A DNA stretch of 64,000 nt from Lysobacterales bacterium (GTDB lineage: Bacteria; Pseudomonadota; Gammaproteobacteria; Xanthomonadales; Xanthomonadaceae), in assembly GCA_019510125.1 (NCBI GenBank), contig JAEKKX010000016.1, positions 88,347 through 152,346 on the forward strand, written 5' to 3'. Under the pieces are notes generated by a model. The model was not told the origin of the DNA. It did no database searches and was given only the letters and a program-made list of their open reading frames with translations. Position numbers and translations under genes: made by a program. Shown piece by piece: positions 42,333 through 51,700 of this stretch; within the stretch, counting starts at the first letter, position 1; each line of letters starts with the position of its first letter.

Positions 42333-42626
42333 ATGTTCGCGTTCCGCCCGCTCTCGTTCCGCCCCTTCCGCCGCCGCGGCTTCGACGCGGTGTTCGCGCC
42401 CCGCAAGCCCCGGCATCGCTTCCTGCGGGTCGTGCTGACCCTGCTCGGCGTGGGCCTGCTGGCGGTGCTGCTCGCCTTCGGTCTGGTCATCGGCGCGACC
42501 ATGCTCGGCATCGGCCTGCTGTACCGGCTGTGGCGCCAGCGCGGCAAGCCGCTGGCGACGCCGCCGGGCACGCTGGAAGGCGAATACCGCATCCTGCGCA
42601 AGCCGGCGCTGACGACCGGCCGCTGA
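42333..42626 (+). CDS. Small one-helix membrane protein
   Basis: 97 residues from ATG 42333. A strongly basic N-terminus rich in Arg and Phe (FRPLSFRPFRRRGF) precedes a hydrophobic region at about 36-68 (VVLTLLGVGLLAVLLAFGLVIGATMLGIGLLY), enough for one or two helices, and a basic tail. No family recognised. It precedes the FAH-family gene by 59 bp. GTG codons at 42313 and 42315 could give slightly longer forms. Confidence 0.6.
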   Translation: MFAFRPLSFRPFRRRGFDAVFAPRKPRHRFLRVVLTLLGVGLLAVLLAFGLVIGATMLGIGLLYRLWRQRGKPLATPPGTLEGEYRILRKPALTTGR

Positions 42627-42685
42627 CGCCGGACCGCCATCCGGCACGCTCGACGGCGTACCGTCGCCCGCGCGATGATGCGGGC

Positions 42686-43420
42686 ATGAACGACACCTCC
42701 CGCGATCTCGTCCCGCCACCCGCCACCGTGCGCGTCCCGGTGCGCGGCCACGCCGTCTCCGGCGATTTTCCGGTGCGCCGCATCTTCTGCGTCGGCCGCA
42801 ATTTCGCCGACCACGCGCGCGAGATGGGCGCCGAGGCGCCCGCCTCGAAAGCCGATCGCGGCACGCCGGTGTTCTTCACCAAACCGGCCGACGCACTGGT
42901 GATCGACGGTGCCGACGCGGCCTATCCGCCCGGCACCCGGGACCTGCACCACGAGATCGAACTGGTGGTCGCGCTGGGCCGCGACGCGCCGCCGGGCGTG
43001 CTCGCCGTGGAAGACGCCGGCGCGCTGGTGTTCGGTTACGGCGTCGGCCTGGACCTCACCCGCCGCGACCTGCAGGCCGCGGCCAAGGCCAAGGGCCTGC
43101 CGTGGGACATCGCCAAGGCGTTCGACCAGTCCGCGCCGATCTCCGCGCTGCGCCCGGCCGACGAGCTCGGCGCGCTCGGCCCGCGCACGCTGTCGCTGCG
43201 CGTCAACGGCGCGCTGCGCCAGCAGTCGACGCTGGACCAGTTGATCTGGGACGTGCCGGAGATCCTGCACGAGCTGTCGAAGCTGTTCGCGCTGAAGGCC
43301 GGCGACCTGGTCTTCATGGGCACCCCCGCCGGGGTCGCCGCGCTGCAGCCGGGCGACGTCTGCGAGGGCGCGCTCGACGACCTGCTGCAACTGCGCTGCC
43401 GGATCGCCCCGCCGGCCTGA
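42686..43420 (+). CDS. Fumarylacetoacetate hydrolase family protein
   Basis: 244 residues from ATG 42686. Members cleave or decarboxylate acylpyruvate-type compounds with a divalent metal. Visible: [16 protein letters not shown] (about 33-48), [12 protein letters not shown], the metal ligands in [14 protein letters not shown] (HExE), [22 protein letters not shown] and the terminal [15 protein letters not shown]. The sequence is closest in style to YcgM/FAHD1 oxaloacetate decarboxylase or acylpyruvase. GATGAT stands six bases before the start codon (leaderless pattern). Confidence 0.92.
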   Translation: MNDTSRDLVPPPATVRVPVRGHAVSGDFPVRRIFCVGRNFADHAREMGAEAPASKADRGTPVFFTKPADALVIDGADAAYPPGTRDLHHEIELVVALGRDAPPGVLAVEDAGALVFGYGVGLDLTRRDLQAAAKAKGLPWDIAKAFDQSAPISALRPADELGALGPRTLSLRVNGALRQQSTLDQLIWDVPEILHELSKLFALKAGDLVFMGTPAGVAALQPGDVCEGALDDLLQLRCRIAPPA

Positions 43421-43497
43421 AAAAGCCCGACCGATGGCACACGGCGTCTCGCGCTGGCGATAGACTGCGCCCACATCCACCAGCGGGAGCGCGGTCC

Positions 43498-43905
43498 ATG
43501 GGCATGATGTCGGAGTTCAAAGAGTTCGCGATGAAGGGCAATGTCGTCGACCTGGCGGTCGGCGTCGTGATCGGTGGCGCCTTCGGCAAGATCGTCGATG
43601 CCCTGGTCGCGAAGATCATCATGCCGCCCATCGGGCTGCTGATCGGTGGCGTCGACTTCTCGAAGATCGCGATCACGCTGAAGGAAGCCAGCGTCGACGC
43701 CGCGGGCAAGGAAGTCCCGGCGGTGGTGCTGGGCATCGGCGATTTCCTCAACGTGCTGATCCAGTTCATCATCCTCGCGTTCGCGATCTTCATCGTCGTC
43801 AAGTCGATCAACCGCATGCGCAAGCCGGAGGCGCCCCCCGCCCCCGCCGCGACGCCCGAAGACGTCGTGCTGCTGCGCGAGATCCGCGACCTGATGAAGC
43901 GCTGA
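43498..43905 (+). CDS. mscL: Large-conductance mechanosensitive channel MscL
   Basis: 135 residues, normal size. A pentameric inner-membrane channel that opens on osmotic downshock. N-terminal helix [21 protein letters not shown], pore helix [21 protein letters not shown] (key [11 protein letters not shown]), periplasmic loop, second helix ([19 protein letters not shown]) and the charged C-terminal bundle [16 protein letters not shown] are all clear. A GGGAG site precedes the ATG, and a hairpin terminator follows. Confidence 0.97.
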   Translation: MGMMSEFKEFAMKGNVVDLAVGVVIGGAFGKIVDALVAKIIMPPIGLLIGGVDFSKIAITLKEASVDAAGKEVPAVVLGIGDFLNVLIQFIILAFAIFIVVKSINRMRKPEAPPAPAATPEDVVLLREIRDLMKR

Positions 43906-43966
43906 CGCCGCAGGACACTGTTTTTCCCGCCCGCCACCGGTCCCGGGACCGATGGCAGGGGTCCAT

Positions 43967-44004
43967 GGAAGCCGCGGGCTGCTACGCTCGCGGCTTCCGT
44001 GTTT
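43967..44004 (+). terminator. mscL terminator
   Basis: Perfect 10-bp stem GGAAGCCGCG / CGCGGCTTCC (43967-43976 and 43989-43998) with a 12-base loop and GTGTTTT after it. Confidence 0.65.
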
Positions 44005-44038
44005 TCGTGCGCCGGATCGCCGGCCGGGAGAAGCGTCG

Positions 44039-45472
44039 ATGCGCCTGAAGCTGTCTTGGTCCCTCGCTGCCGCGATCGCGGCCTTCACCGCCGCCGCCGG
44101 CGCCGCCCCGCCGCGGGAAACGCGCATCCCGGACGCGGCCATGGCCACCGCGGCGCAGTTGCGCGAGACCGCGCTGCACGACCGCACCGCGTGGGACGCG
44201 GTGGAATCGCTGACCACCGAAGTCGGCCCGCGCCTGGCCGGCAGCGAGGCCGACGCCCGCGCCGTGGCCTGGGCCGAGGCGAAGTTCCGCGCGCTGGGCT
44301 ACGACAAGGTCTGGCGCCAGGAAGTGACCTTCCCGAAATGGGAGCGCCGCAGCGAATCCGGCGCGGTGCTCGGGGCGCACGCGCAGCCGCTGCACCTGAC
44401 CGCGCTGGGCGGCAGCCCCGGCGGGACGGTCGAGGGCGAAGTGGTGCGCTTCGCCGACCTCGCCGCGCTCGAAGCCGCGCCGAAGGGCTCGCTGGCAGGC
44501 AAGATCGCGTTCGTCGACTTCGCGATGGCCCGCGCCCGCGACGGCAGCGGCTACGGCGAGGGCAGCAAGGTCCGCGGCCGCGGCCCGTCGGCGGCGATCC
44601 GCGCCGGCGCCGCGGGCTACGTGATGCGCTCGGCCGGCACCGACCTGCACCGCAATCCGCACACCGGCATCACCCGCTTCGACGAGGGCCTGACGCCGAT
44701 CCCGTCGGCCGCGCTCTCGGTGCCCGACGCCGAACAGCTCGCGCGTCTGGTCGCGCTCGGCGCACCGGTGCGCATCCGGGTCGCGCTGGACTGCGGCTGG
44801 GACGGCACCGCGACCTCGTACAACGTGATCGGCGAGGTCACCGGCCGCGACCGCAAACTGCGCGACGAGGTGGTCGTGATCGGCGGCCATCTGGATTCCT
44901 GGGACCTCGGCACCGGCGCGATCGACGACGGCGCCGGCGTCGCCATCGGCATGGGCGCGGGTCGGCTGATCGCGCAGTTGCCGAAGGCGCAGCGGCCGCC
45001 GCGCACGATCCGGGTGATCGCGTTCGCCAACGAGGAGCAGGGCCTGTACGGCGGCAAGGCCTACGCCGAGGCGCAGAAGCCCAACGTCGCGAAGCACCAG
45101 ATGGTGGCCGAGAGCGATTTCGGCGCCGGCCGCATCTACGCCTTCGCCACCAGCGCGCCGGCGTACGCGCAGGCCGCGGCCGCGCGCATCGCCGAGGCGC
45201 TGGCGCCGCTGGGGATCGAGGCCGTGGCCGAGGGCCATCCGGCGTCGGACGTGGGCGCGATCGCCGCCGAAGGCGCGGCCTGGGCGTCGCTGAAGCAGGA
45301 CGGCACCGACTACTTCGACCTGCACCACACGCCGGACGACACGCTGGACAAGATCGACCCCGCCGCGCTGGCGCAGAACACCGCGGCCTACGCCGTGTTC
45401 GCCTATCTCGCCGCTTCGGCGGACGGCGGTTTCGGCAGCGCGCCGAAGCCGGCGGACGCCGCCAACCCCTGA
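44039..45472 (+). CDS. Secreted M28 family zinc aminopeptidase/carboxypeptidase
   Basis: 477 residues from ATG 44039, GGGAG upstream. A signal peptide (about 1-22) is followed by an inserted PA-type domain (about 120-215) and the M28 catalytic domain with all metal positions: GGHLDSWDLGTGAIDDGAG (His and Asp), FANEEQGLYGG (catalytic Glu), VAESDFGAG (Asp), and DLHHTPDDT (distal His). The closest relatives by pattern are plasma glutamate carboxypeptidase-like dipeptidases. Likely periplasmic peptide hydrolysis. Confidence 0.93.
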   Translation: MRLKLSWSLAAAIAAFTAAAGAAPPRETRIPDAAMATAAQLRETALHDRTAWDAVESLTTEVGPRLAGSEADARAVAWAEAKFRALGYDKVWRQEVTFPKWERRSESGAVLGAHAQPLHLTALGGSPGGTVEGEVVRFADLAALEAAPKGSLAGKIAFVDFAMARARDGSGYGEGSKVRGRGPSAAIRAGAAGYVMRSAGTDLHRNPHTGITRFDEGLTPIPSAALSVPDAEQLARLVALGAPVRIRVALDCGWDGTATSYNVIGEVTGRDRKLRDEVVVIGGHLDSWDLGTGAIDDGAGVAIGMGAGRLIAQLPKAQRPPRTIRVIAFANEEQGLYGGKAYAEAQKPNVAKHQMVAESDFGAGRIYAFATSAPAYAQAAAARIAEALAPLGIEAVAEGHPASDVGAIAAEGAAWASLKQDGTDYFDLHHTPDDTLDKIDPAALAQNTAAYAVFAYLAASADGGFGSAPKPADAANP

Positions 45473-45524
45473 TCGCCCACCGCGATCCACGCGCCCCCTT
45501 CACTCCAGGATCAAGGACAGAGCC

Positions 45525-46223
45525 ATGGCCTTCCCGACCGCCGTCAATGCGCAGATCACCGATGCGATCACCCAGTCCAACGTCAAGGTCGTCGCCGAAT
45601 CGCCGGCCATGGCGATGGGCAACCTCTACCAGTCGCTCGCGCACTCGACCGGCATCCTGTTCGAGAACGCCGTGGCCGCGCAGCAGCAGCAGAACACGCT
45701 GGCGCAGGCCGCCGCGAACCAGGGCGTGATCCAGATCTACAGCCTCGACACCGCCGCCGGGGGCGCCGCCACCGGCAAGGTCGCGCAGACCGACGTCCCC
45801 GACAACCTGGCCAGCCTGCTGGCCGCGCTGCATGCCGCGCAGCCCGCGCCGAAGGCGATGGCGGGGTCGCCCGAAGCGGACCTCGCGACCACGGCGTCGG
45901 CCGCGGCCGACACGCTGCTCGCGCCGCCGCACGACACCGGCGCGGACACCGGCGCAGCGCGCGTCGCGTCCCCGATCCACGACGCCGTGAGCTTCGCCAA
46001 CGACACCGTGCTCGGCAGCAACGCCGCCTTCATCGACGGCGTGCGCGCTGCCGTCGAGGCGATGGCGCACGCGCTGGAGACGATCGACCGCAGCGCGCAC
46101 GAGGCCCGCGTGAAGATGCTGCAGGAAGCCGCGCTCGCCGCCACGCTCGCGGCGATGCTGCGCGCGCCGGCGCAGGCGAAGGAATACGAGGCGGTGCTGC
46201 AGGTGATCCAGCGGATGGGGTGA
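45525..46223 (+). CDS. RebB family (R-body) protein with C-terminal extension
   Basis: 232 residues from ATG 45525, AGGA upstream. The first 75 residues match RebB structural subunits of R-bodies: VNAQITDAITQSNVKVVAES, then PAMAMGNLYQSLAHSTG and NAVAAQQQQNTLAQAA. R-bodies are coiled protein ribbons that unroll on pH change and burst membranes, first known from Caedibacter. Typical RebB proteins are near 100 residues; here about 150 more follow, with an Ala/Pro-rich linker and a helical segment (SPIHDAVSFANDTVLGS, then HEARVKMLQEAALAATLAAML). It stands alone in this window, with no other reb gene or regulator near. Confidence 0.88.
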   Translation: MAFPTAVNAQITDAITQSNVKVVAESPAMAMGNLYQSLAHSTGILFENAVAAQQQQNTLAQAAANQGVIQIYSLDTAAGGAATGKVAQTDVPDNLASLLAALHAAQPAPKAMAGSPEADLATTASAAADTLLAPPHDTGADTGAARVASPIHDAVSFANDTVLGSNAAFIDGVRAAVEAMAHALETIDRSAHEARVKMLQEAALAATLAAMLRAPAQAKEYEAVLQVIQRMG

Positions 46224-46263
46224 TCGGCAGGACGGCAATCCCTGCCCAACGCCCTCCACGCCC

Positions 46264-46363
46264 GGTAGAGCGGCCTTCAGGCCGCTTGCTCTTTGGAGGC
46301 GACCGCCGCCCTCAAGGCCGCCTGGCTTTTCAGATGCTGCAGCGGCCTGAAGGCCGCTCTACC
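46264..46363. repeat. Inverted REP pair (GTAG type, third family)
   Basis: The 23-bp arms 46264-46286 and 46341-46363 are exact reverse complements, each a hairpin (GCGGCCT-TC-AGGCCGC) with GGTAG at its foot. A 54-bp spacer separates them. The GTAG foot and inverted pairing are those of REP/BIME elements. The stem differs from the 3-kb REPs but keeps the central CTTCAG. It lies between the convergent rebB-like gene and rlmB and may also terminate both transcripts. Confidence 0.88.
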
Positions 46364-46397
46364 GATGCGGGCGTTCGGCCTCGGCGCCGGCGCACCG

Positions 46398-47207
46398 TCA
46401 TTCCCTTCGCGCGCGCGTGCCTTGCGCCCACGCCGCCAGCAGCACCGCCGTCGCCGCCGCCACGTTGAGGCTTTCGACCGCGCCGGTGCCGGGGATCGAC
46501 AGGCGCAGGTCGCAGGCCTGGGCGAGGTCGGCGTCCATGCCCTCGCCTTCGGCGCCGAGCACGTAGACCAGCCGCTCGGGCAGCTTCGCGGCGAACAGGT
46601 CGCCGCCGCCGCGCACGACGGTGGCGGCGAGGCCGAACCCGGCGCCGCGCAACTGCGCGATCGCGTTGTCCTCGCGGCCCAGGCGCACGAACGGCACCGC
46701 CTCGGCGCCGCCCTCGGCCACGCGCGCGGCGGCACCGGACAGCGCCAGCGCCGAATGCTTCGGCAGCAGCACCGCGGCGACGCCGAAATGCGCGGCCGAG
46801 CGCAGGATCGCGCCGAGGTTGTGCGGATTGCCGACGCCGTCCAGCCACAGCGCGCAGCATGGCCCGGCCGGCAGTTCGCGCAGCCACGTCGACAGCGGCG
46901 TCGGCTCCTCGCGCAGCACTTCGGCGACCACGCCTTCGTGGTGCGCGCTGGCGGCGAGCTTCTGCAGTTCCTCCGGCGCCACCACGCGATAGCCGACGCG
47001 ATGCGCGACGCACCACTTCAGCAGCGGCTGCAGCTTCGGGATCGCCGCTTCGGCCAGATAGACCTTGCGGATGGCCTGCGGCCGGCGCGCGAACGCGGCG
47101 CGCACCGCGTTCAGGCCGTACAGGCGGAGTTCGGCGTCGCGGCGGCGACGCGCATCGCCGCCGGGCGCGGCGGGGGGAGGGAACGAGGACGGCGGGACCG
47201 ATGACAT
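46398..47207 (-). CDS. rlmB: 23S rRNA (guanosine-2'-O)-methyltransferase RlmB-like (SpoU/TrmH family)
   Basis: 269 residues. A SpoU-type knotted methyltransferase. N-terminal substrate-binding domain (LRLYGLNAVRAAFARRP), then the three conserved motifs: GVGNPHNLGAILRSAAHFG, VYVLGAEGEGMD and IPGTGAVESLNVAAATAVLL, which form the SAM-binding knot. RlmB methylates G2251 of 23S rRNA; close paralogues methylate tRNA, so the exact target is inferred. TAGAAT on the minus strand ends six bases before the ATG and no Shine-Dalgarno is seen. Confidence 0.88.
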   Translation of the reverse strand: MSSVPPSSFPPPAAPGGDARRRRDAELRLYGLNAVRAAFARRPQAIRKVYLAEAAIPKLQPLLKWCVAHRVGYRVVAPEELQKLAASAHHEGVVAEVLREEPTPLSTWLRELPAGPCCALWLDGVGNPHNLGAILRSAAHFGVAAVLLPKHSALALSGAAARVAEGGAEAVPFVRLGREDNAIAQLRGAGFGLAATVVRGGGDLFAAKLPERLVYVLGAEGEGMDADLAQACDLRLSIPGTGAVESLNVAAATAVLLAAWAQGTRARRE

Positions 47208-47213
47208 CCCCGC

Positions 47214-47219
47214 ATTCTA
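47214..47219 (-). promoter_or_regulatory. -10 box of rlmB, six bases from the start codon
   Basis: TAGAAT on the minus strand, followed by GCGGGG and ATG. A transcript starting at the usual distance would begin at or next to the ATG. Confidence 0.5.
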
Positions 47220-47230
47220 CGCGCCGCGGT

Positions 47231-47701
47231 TCAGCGGCCGAACCACCACCAGGCCGCCAGCGCGACCAGGACGACGAGCGCGAGCAGCGCCCCGGGCAGC
47301 CTCCCGGACCCGGCGCCGCGACCGGAGACGACCGTCGGCATCGGCGCGGCGGCCCCGCCCGTGGCGCCCGTCTCGCAGGCCTCGATCAGGTCCTTCGCCT
47401 CCTTCAGGCCGAGGCCGGTCGCCTCGCGCAGACGCTTGATCGCCTCGATCCGCTGACCGCCGCGCAGCGCGTCCAGCACGTCGTCGGGCAGCAGCGACGC
47501 CGCGGTCTGCGACAGCGCCGACGACGACACCGACAGACCCGGCAGCGGCGGCAGTGGCCGGCCCTCGGCCCACGCCTCCACCGCATCGTGGGCGGTCTTG
47601 AGGTCGATCCGCGCGGCCTCGCGCAGGCGCCGGATCGCTTCGATCCGGTTGCCGCCGACGATCGCGTCGATCACGTCCTGCGGCAGCGGCGGCGTGGTCA
47701 T
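47231..47701 (-). CDS. Tail-anchored protein with two ribosomal L7/L12-like segments
   Basis: 156 residues. Two homologous segments, GNRIEAIRRLREAARIDLK-TAHDAVE (about 17-42) and GQRIEAIKRLREATGLGLK-EAKDLIE (about 81-106), each resemble the helix-turn-helix of the ribosomal protein L7/L12 C-terminal domain, whose TGLGLKEAKDLVE is almost identical to the second. A Ser/Ala linker joins them, and the C-terminus is a single hydrophobic helix (PGALLALVVLVALAAWWWF), so the protein should be tail-anchored facing the cytoplasm. Role unknown; a paralogue is encoded 33 bp upstream. Confidence 0.75.
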   Translation of the reverse strand: MTTPPLPQDVIDAIVGGNRIEAIRRLREAARIDLKTAHDAVEAWAEGRPLPPLPGLSVSSSALSQTAASLLPDDVLDALRGGQRIEAIKRLREATGLGLKEAKDLIEACETGATGGAAAPMPTVVSGRGAGSGRLPGALLALVVLVALAAWWWFGR

Positions 47702-47734
47702 GGCGAGGCGGTCATGGCGACGTTCTGCGGAAGA

Positions 47735-48085
47735 TCAGCGGAGAAAGAACCACCAGGCCGCCACGCCGACCACGCCCAGCAGCAGCCAGACCATGCCGTG
47801 GCTGCCGCCATCGCCCGGCATCACCGTCGGCACGCGCTTGCCGTGCATCACCGCTTCGGTGCGCTGGTGCGATTCGCGCATCGACTGCGGCTCGTGCGCA
47901 TGCTTCGCCGCCCGGGCGACCGCCGCCTCGCCGGTCTGCGCCTGCGCGGCGATCCGCTGCACCAGCGCCAGCGCGCTCTTGAGATCGCCGCCGCTGGCCT
48001 CTCGCAGCAGCTTGACCGCGCCGATGGTGTCGCCGCGCTGGAGCGCGTCGAGGACGGCCTGCGGCACCTGCTGTGGCGTGTTCAT
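47735..48085 (-). CDS. Tail-anchored protein with one L7/L12-like segment
   Basis: 116 residues. One segment ([22 protein letters not shown]) aligns with those of the next gene, followed by [12 protein letters not shown], a His/Met-bearing polar stretch and a C-terminal helix ([20 protein letters not shown]). Domain, anchor and adjacency mark it as a paralogue of the 47.2-kb gene, with one unit instead of two. Both are read in the same direction and probably together. Function unknown; interaction with translation GTPase-like proteins or with membranes is possible but unproven. Confidence 0.7.
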   Translation of the reverse strand: MNTPQQVPQAVLDALQRGDTIGAVKLLREASGGDLKSALALVQRIAAQAQTGEAAVARAAKHAHEPQSMRESHQRTEAVMHGKRVPTVMPGDGGSHGMVWLLLGVVGVAAWWFFLR

Positions 48086-48183
48086 CCCGGTTTCCCCAAG
48101 TGGCGCTCCGGGTGCAGGATACCGCGTCGCCCGCCTCCGGGCAGTCCGGCCCCGTGCCGAGCCATCCCGTCCCGAGCCATCCC

Positions 48184-48696
48184 GTGCCGATCGAAGTCCT
48201 GCAGGGCGACATCACCGTGCTGGCGGTCGACGCCATCGTCAACGCCGCCAACCAGGCGCTGGCCGGCGGCGGCGGCGTCGACGGCGCGATCCACCGCGCC
48301 GCCGGGCCGCAACTCGCGGCCGCCTGCAAGGCGATCCCGATGGTGCGGCCGTTCGTGCGCTGCCCGACGGGCGAGGCGCGGATCACGCCGGGGTTTCGCC
48401 TGCCTGCGCGCTGGATCGTCCACACCGTCGGCCCGGTCTGGCAGGGCGGCCGCGCGGGCGAACCGGACCTGCTGGCGCGCTGCTACCGCGAAAGCCTGCG
48501 TCTGGCGATCGCGCACGATGCGGGTTCGATCGCGTTCCCGGCGATCGGCTGCGGCGTGTTCGGCTACCCGCCCGACCTTGCCGCCGGCGTCGCCGTGCGC
48601 ACGCTCCGCGCGCATGCGCCGGCCGACCTGCGGGTGATCCTGTGCGCGTTCGACGCGGCGATGGCGGAACGCTACCGGCAGGCGCTGGAAGGGTGA
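48184..48696 (+). CDS. Macrodomain protein (O-acetyl-ADP-ribose deacetylase-like)
   Basis: 170 residues from GTG 48184 ([13 protein letters not shown]), the usual start of this family; a GTG at 48112 would add a repetitive [10 protein letters not shown] leader encoded by short DNA repeats. Macrodomains bind ADP-ribose and remove it or deacetylate its ester. Visible: [25 protein letters not shown] (about 17-41, key NAAN and GGGGVDGAI), and [14 protein letters not shown] (about 120-133). Transcribed convergently with the efflux operon, 7 bp apart. Confidence 0.9.
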   Translation: MPIEVLQGDITVLAVDAIVNAANQALAGGGGVDGAIHRAAGPQLAAACKAIPMVRPFVRCPTGEARITPGFRLPARWIVHTVGPVWQGGRAGEPDLLARCYRESLRLAIAHDAGSIAFPAIGCGVFGYPPDLAAGVAVRTLRAHAPADLRVILCAFDAAMAERYRQALEG

Positions 48697-48703
48697 CGAC
48701 GGC

Positions 48704-51700
48704 TCAGTGCCCGCCGACCTGCGGCGTCTCCGCCTCCAGCGTTTCCAGCTTGCGCTTGAGCGCTTCCGGCGAGCGCGTGTACGGCGCGATCACGCGGTAG
48801 AACGCGGGCACCACGAACAGCGACAGCAGGGTCGAGAACGCGACGCCGGCGATGACCACGATGCCGATGGTCGAACGGCTGGCGGAGCCGGGGCCGCCGG
48901 CGACGACCAGCGGGATCGCGCCCATGATCGTCGCCACCGAGGTCATCAGGATCGGGCGCAGGCGCACCGCGCACGATTCGAGGATGGCCTCGCGCACGTC
49001 GCGGCCCTCGTCGCGCAACTGGTTGGCGAACTCGACGATCAGGATGCCGTTCTTCGCGGCGAGGCCGACCAGCATCACGATGCCGATCTGGCTGAACAGG
49101 TTGAGCGTGCTGCCGCCGATCCACAGGCCCAGCAGCGCGCCGGCCACGCCCAGCGGCACCGTCAGCATGATCACCAGCGGGTGCAGGAAGCTCTCGAACT
49201 GCGCGGCCAGCACCAGGTACACCACCAGCAGCGCCATCGCGAAGGTGATCAGCACCGCGCCGCCGGCCTTGCGGAATTCGCGCGACTCGCCCTTCCAGTC
49301 GACCTGCGCGGTCGGCGGCAGTTCCTCCTTCACCACCTGCTCGGCCCAGGCGATGGCGTCGCCCATGCGGTAGCCCGGCGCGAGGCCGGCGGAAATGGTG
49401 ATCGCGCGCAGGCGGTTGAAGCGGTTGAGGCTGCCGGCTTCGGCCAGTTCGTTGATCTTCACCAGGTTCGACAGCGGGATCAGCGCACCGTCGCGGCCGC
49501 GGACCTGGATCGCGGCGAGGTCCGCCGGCGTCGCGCGCGCGGCGCGTCCGGCCTGCAGCATCACGTCGTATTCCTCGCCGTTGTCGACGAAGGTGGTGAC
49601 GCGGCGGCTGCCCATCATCGTCTCCAGGGTGCGGCCGATCTCGTTCACCGACACGCCGAGGTCGGCGGCGCGCACCCGGTCGATCTCCACCCGCATCTGC
49701 GGCCGGGTTTCCTTGTAGTCCGAATCGGCGGAGAAGAAGTCCGGGTTCTGCTCCATGCGCGCGAGCACGCGGTCGCGCCACTGCGCGAGTTCGGCGTAGT
49801 CGGGGCCGCCGAGCACCAACTGGAACGGCTGGCCGCCGCCGCGGGTCAGGCCGGTGCGCACCTGCGGATTCACGCGCACGCCGGGCAGCGCGCCGAGCTC
49901 CTTGCGCACCTTCGACACGACCTCGTCGGTGGTGGTCGTGCGCTTGTCCCAGTCCTGCAGGAACACGATCGCCTGGCCGGTGTGCATTTCCTCGCTGCTG
50001 CCGAAGGTGCCGGGCACGCGCGTGTTCACCCGCTGCATCGGCTTGCCGGCGCCGGTGTCGCGCAGCAGCAACTGCTCCACCTGCTGCACCTGGCCGACGG
50101 TGTAGTCGAAGCCCGCGCCCTCCGGGCCGACCACGCTGGCGAAGAACACGCCGCGGTCCTCCGGCGGCGCCAGTTCGCTCGGCACCACCCGGAACAGCAG
50201 CGCGGCGCCGCCGAGCGCGGCCAGCATCAGCAGGCCGAACAGCCAGGTGCGCTCGAGGTTGCGGTCGAGCAGCCGGCGATAGCCGCGGGCGGTGCGGTCG
50301 AGCTGGCGCGCGATGAACCCGTGGAACCGGTTCGGGCGCTCGCTGGCGTGCGGCCGCACCAGCTTCGAGGACATCATCGGCGTGAGCGTGAGCGCGACCA
50401 GCGCGGAGATCGCGACCGCCGCGGCCAACGCCACCGACAGTTCGCGGAACAGGCGGCCGGTGTTGCCTTCGAGGAAGCCGATCGGCAGGAACACCGCGAC
50501 CAGCACCGCGGTGGTCGAGATCACCGCGAACGCGACCTGCGCGGTGCCGCGCCGGGCCGCGACCAGCGGCGGTTCGCCGAGGTCGGCGCGGCGCTGGATG
50601 TTCTCCAGCACCACGATCGCGTCGTCCACCACCAGGCCGATGCACAGCACCAGCGCCAGCAGGGTCAGCAGGTTGATCGAGAAATCGAAGGCGTACAGCG
50701 CGATGAACGCCGCGACCAGGCACACCGGCACCGTCACCGCCGGGATCAGCGCGGCGCGCGCGCTGCCCAGGAACAGCCAGATCACCAGCAGCACCAGCGC
50801 GATCGCCTCGAACAGCGTGTGCCACACGCGCTCGACCGCGGCCTCGATGAAGACCGTGGTGTCGTAGGCGGTGAAGATGCGGGTGCCCCTGGGCAGGCTC
50901 TGCTGGATGCGTTCGGCCTCGGCGCGCGCGGCGCGGGCCACGTCGAGGCTGTTCGCGGTCGAGGTCTTGACGATGCCCAGGCCGATGTTGGGCTCGCCGT
51001 TGCTGCGGTAGTAGGCGCGGCGCTCGGAGGAAGCGAGCTCGATCTTCGCCACGTCGCCGAGGCGCAGCACGTAGCCGTCGGCGCCCTTGGCCAGCGGGAT
51101 GCGCGCAAAGTCGGCCGGGGTGCGGTAGCTGCGCTCCACGCGCAGGGTGAAGTCGCGGGCGTCGGATTCGATGCGGCCGGCCGGCAGTTCCACGTTCTCG
51201 GCGCGCAGCGCGTTCTCGACGTCGCCGGCGGTGAGGTCGCGCGCCGCCAGCGCGTCGCGATCCAGCCAGATGCGCATGGCGTAGCGCTGCTGGCCGCCGA
51301 CGCGCACCTGCGACACGCCGTCGAGCGAGGACAGCCGATCGACCACGTAGCGGTCGGCGTAGTCGCTCAACTGCAGCGTGTCCATCGTGGTCGAACTCAT
51401 GTTCAGCCACAGGATCACGTCGGAGTCGCTGTCGGCCTTCTGCACCTCGGGCGCGTCGGCCTCGTCGGGCAGGCGGTCGGCGACCCGGCTGATCGCATCG
51501 CGCACGTCGTTGGCGGCGGCCTCGATGTCGCGCTTGAGGGTGAATTCGACGGTCACCGTCGAACGGCCGTTGACGCTGCGCGACTGCAGGCTCTCGATGC
51601 CCTCGATGCCCGACAGCGCGTCCTCCAGCACCTGGGTGATGCGGGTCTCGACCACGCTGGCGGAGGCGCCGGTGTAGTTCACGTCCACCGACACCACCGG

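Noticed and set aside
48073..48183. Longer N-terminus for the macrodomain protein
   Set aside because: The extra residues come from short tandem DNA repeats, overlap the start of the divergent gene and precede the conserved family start.
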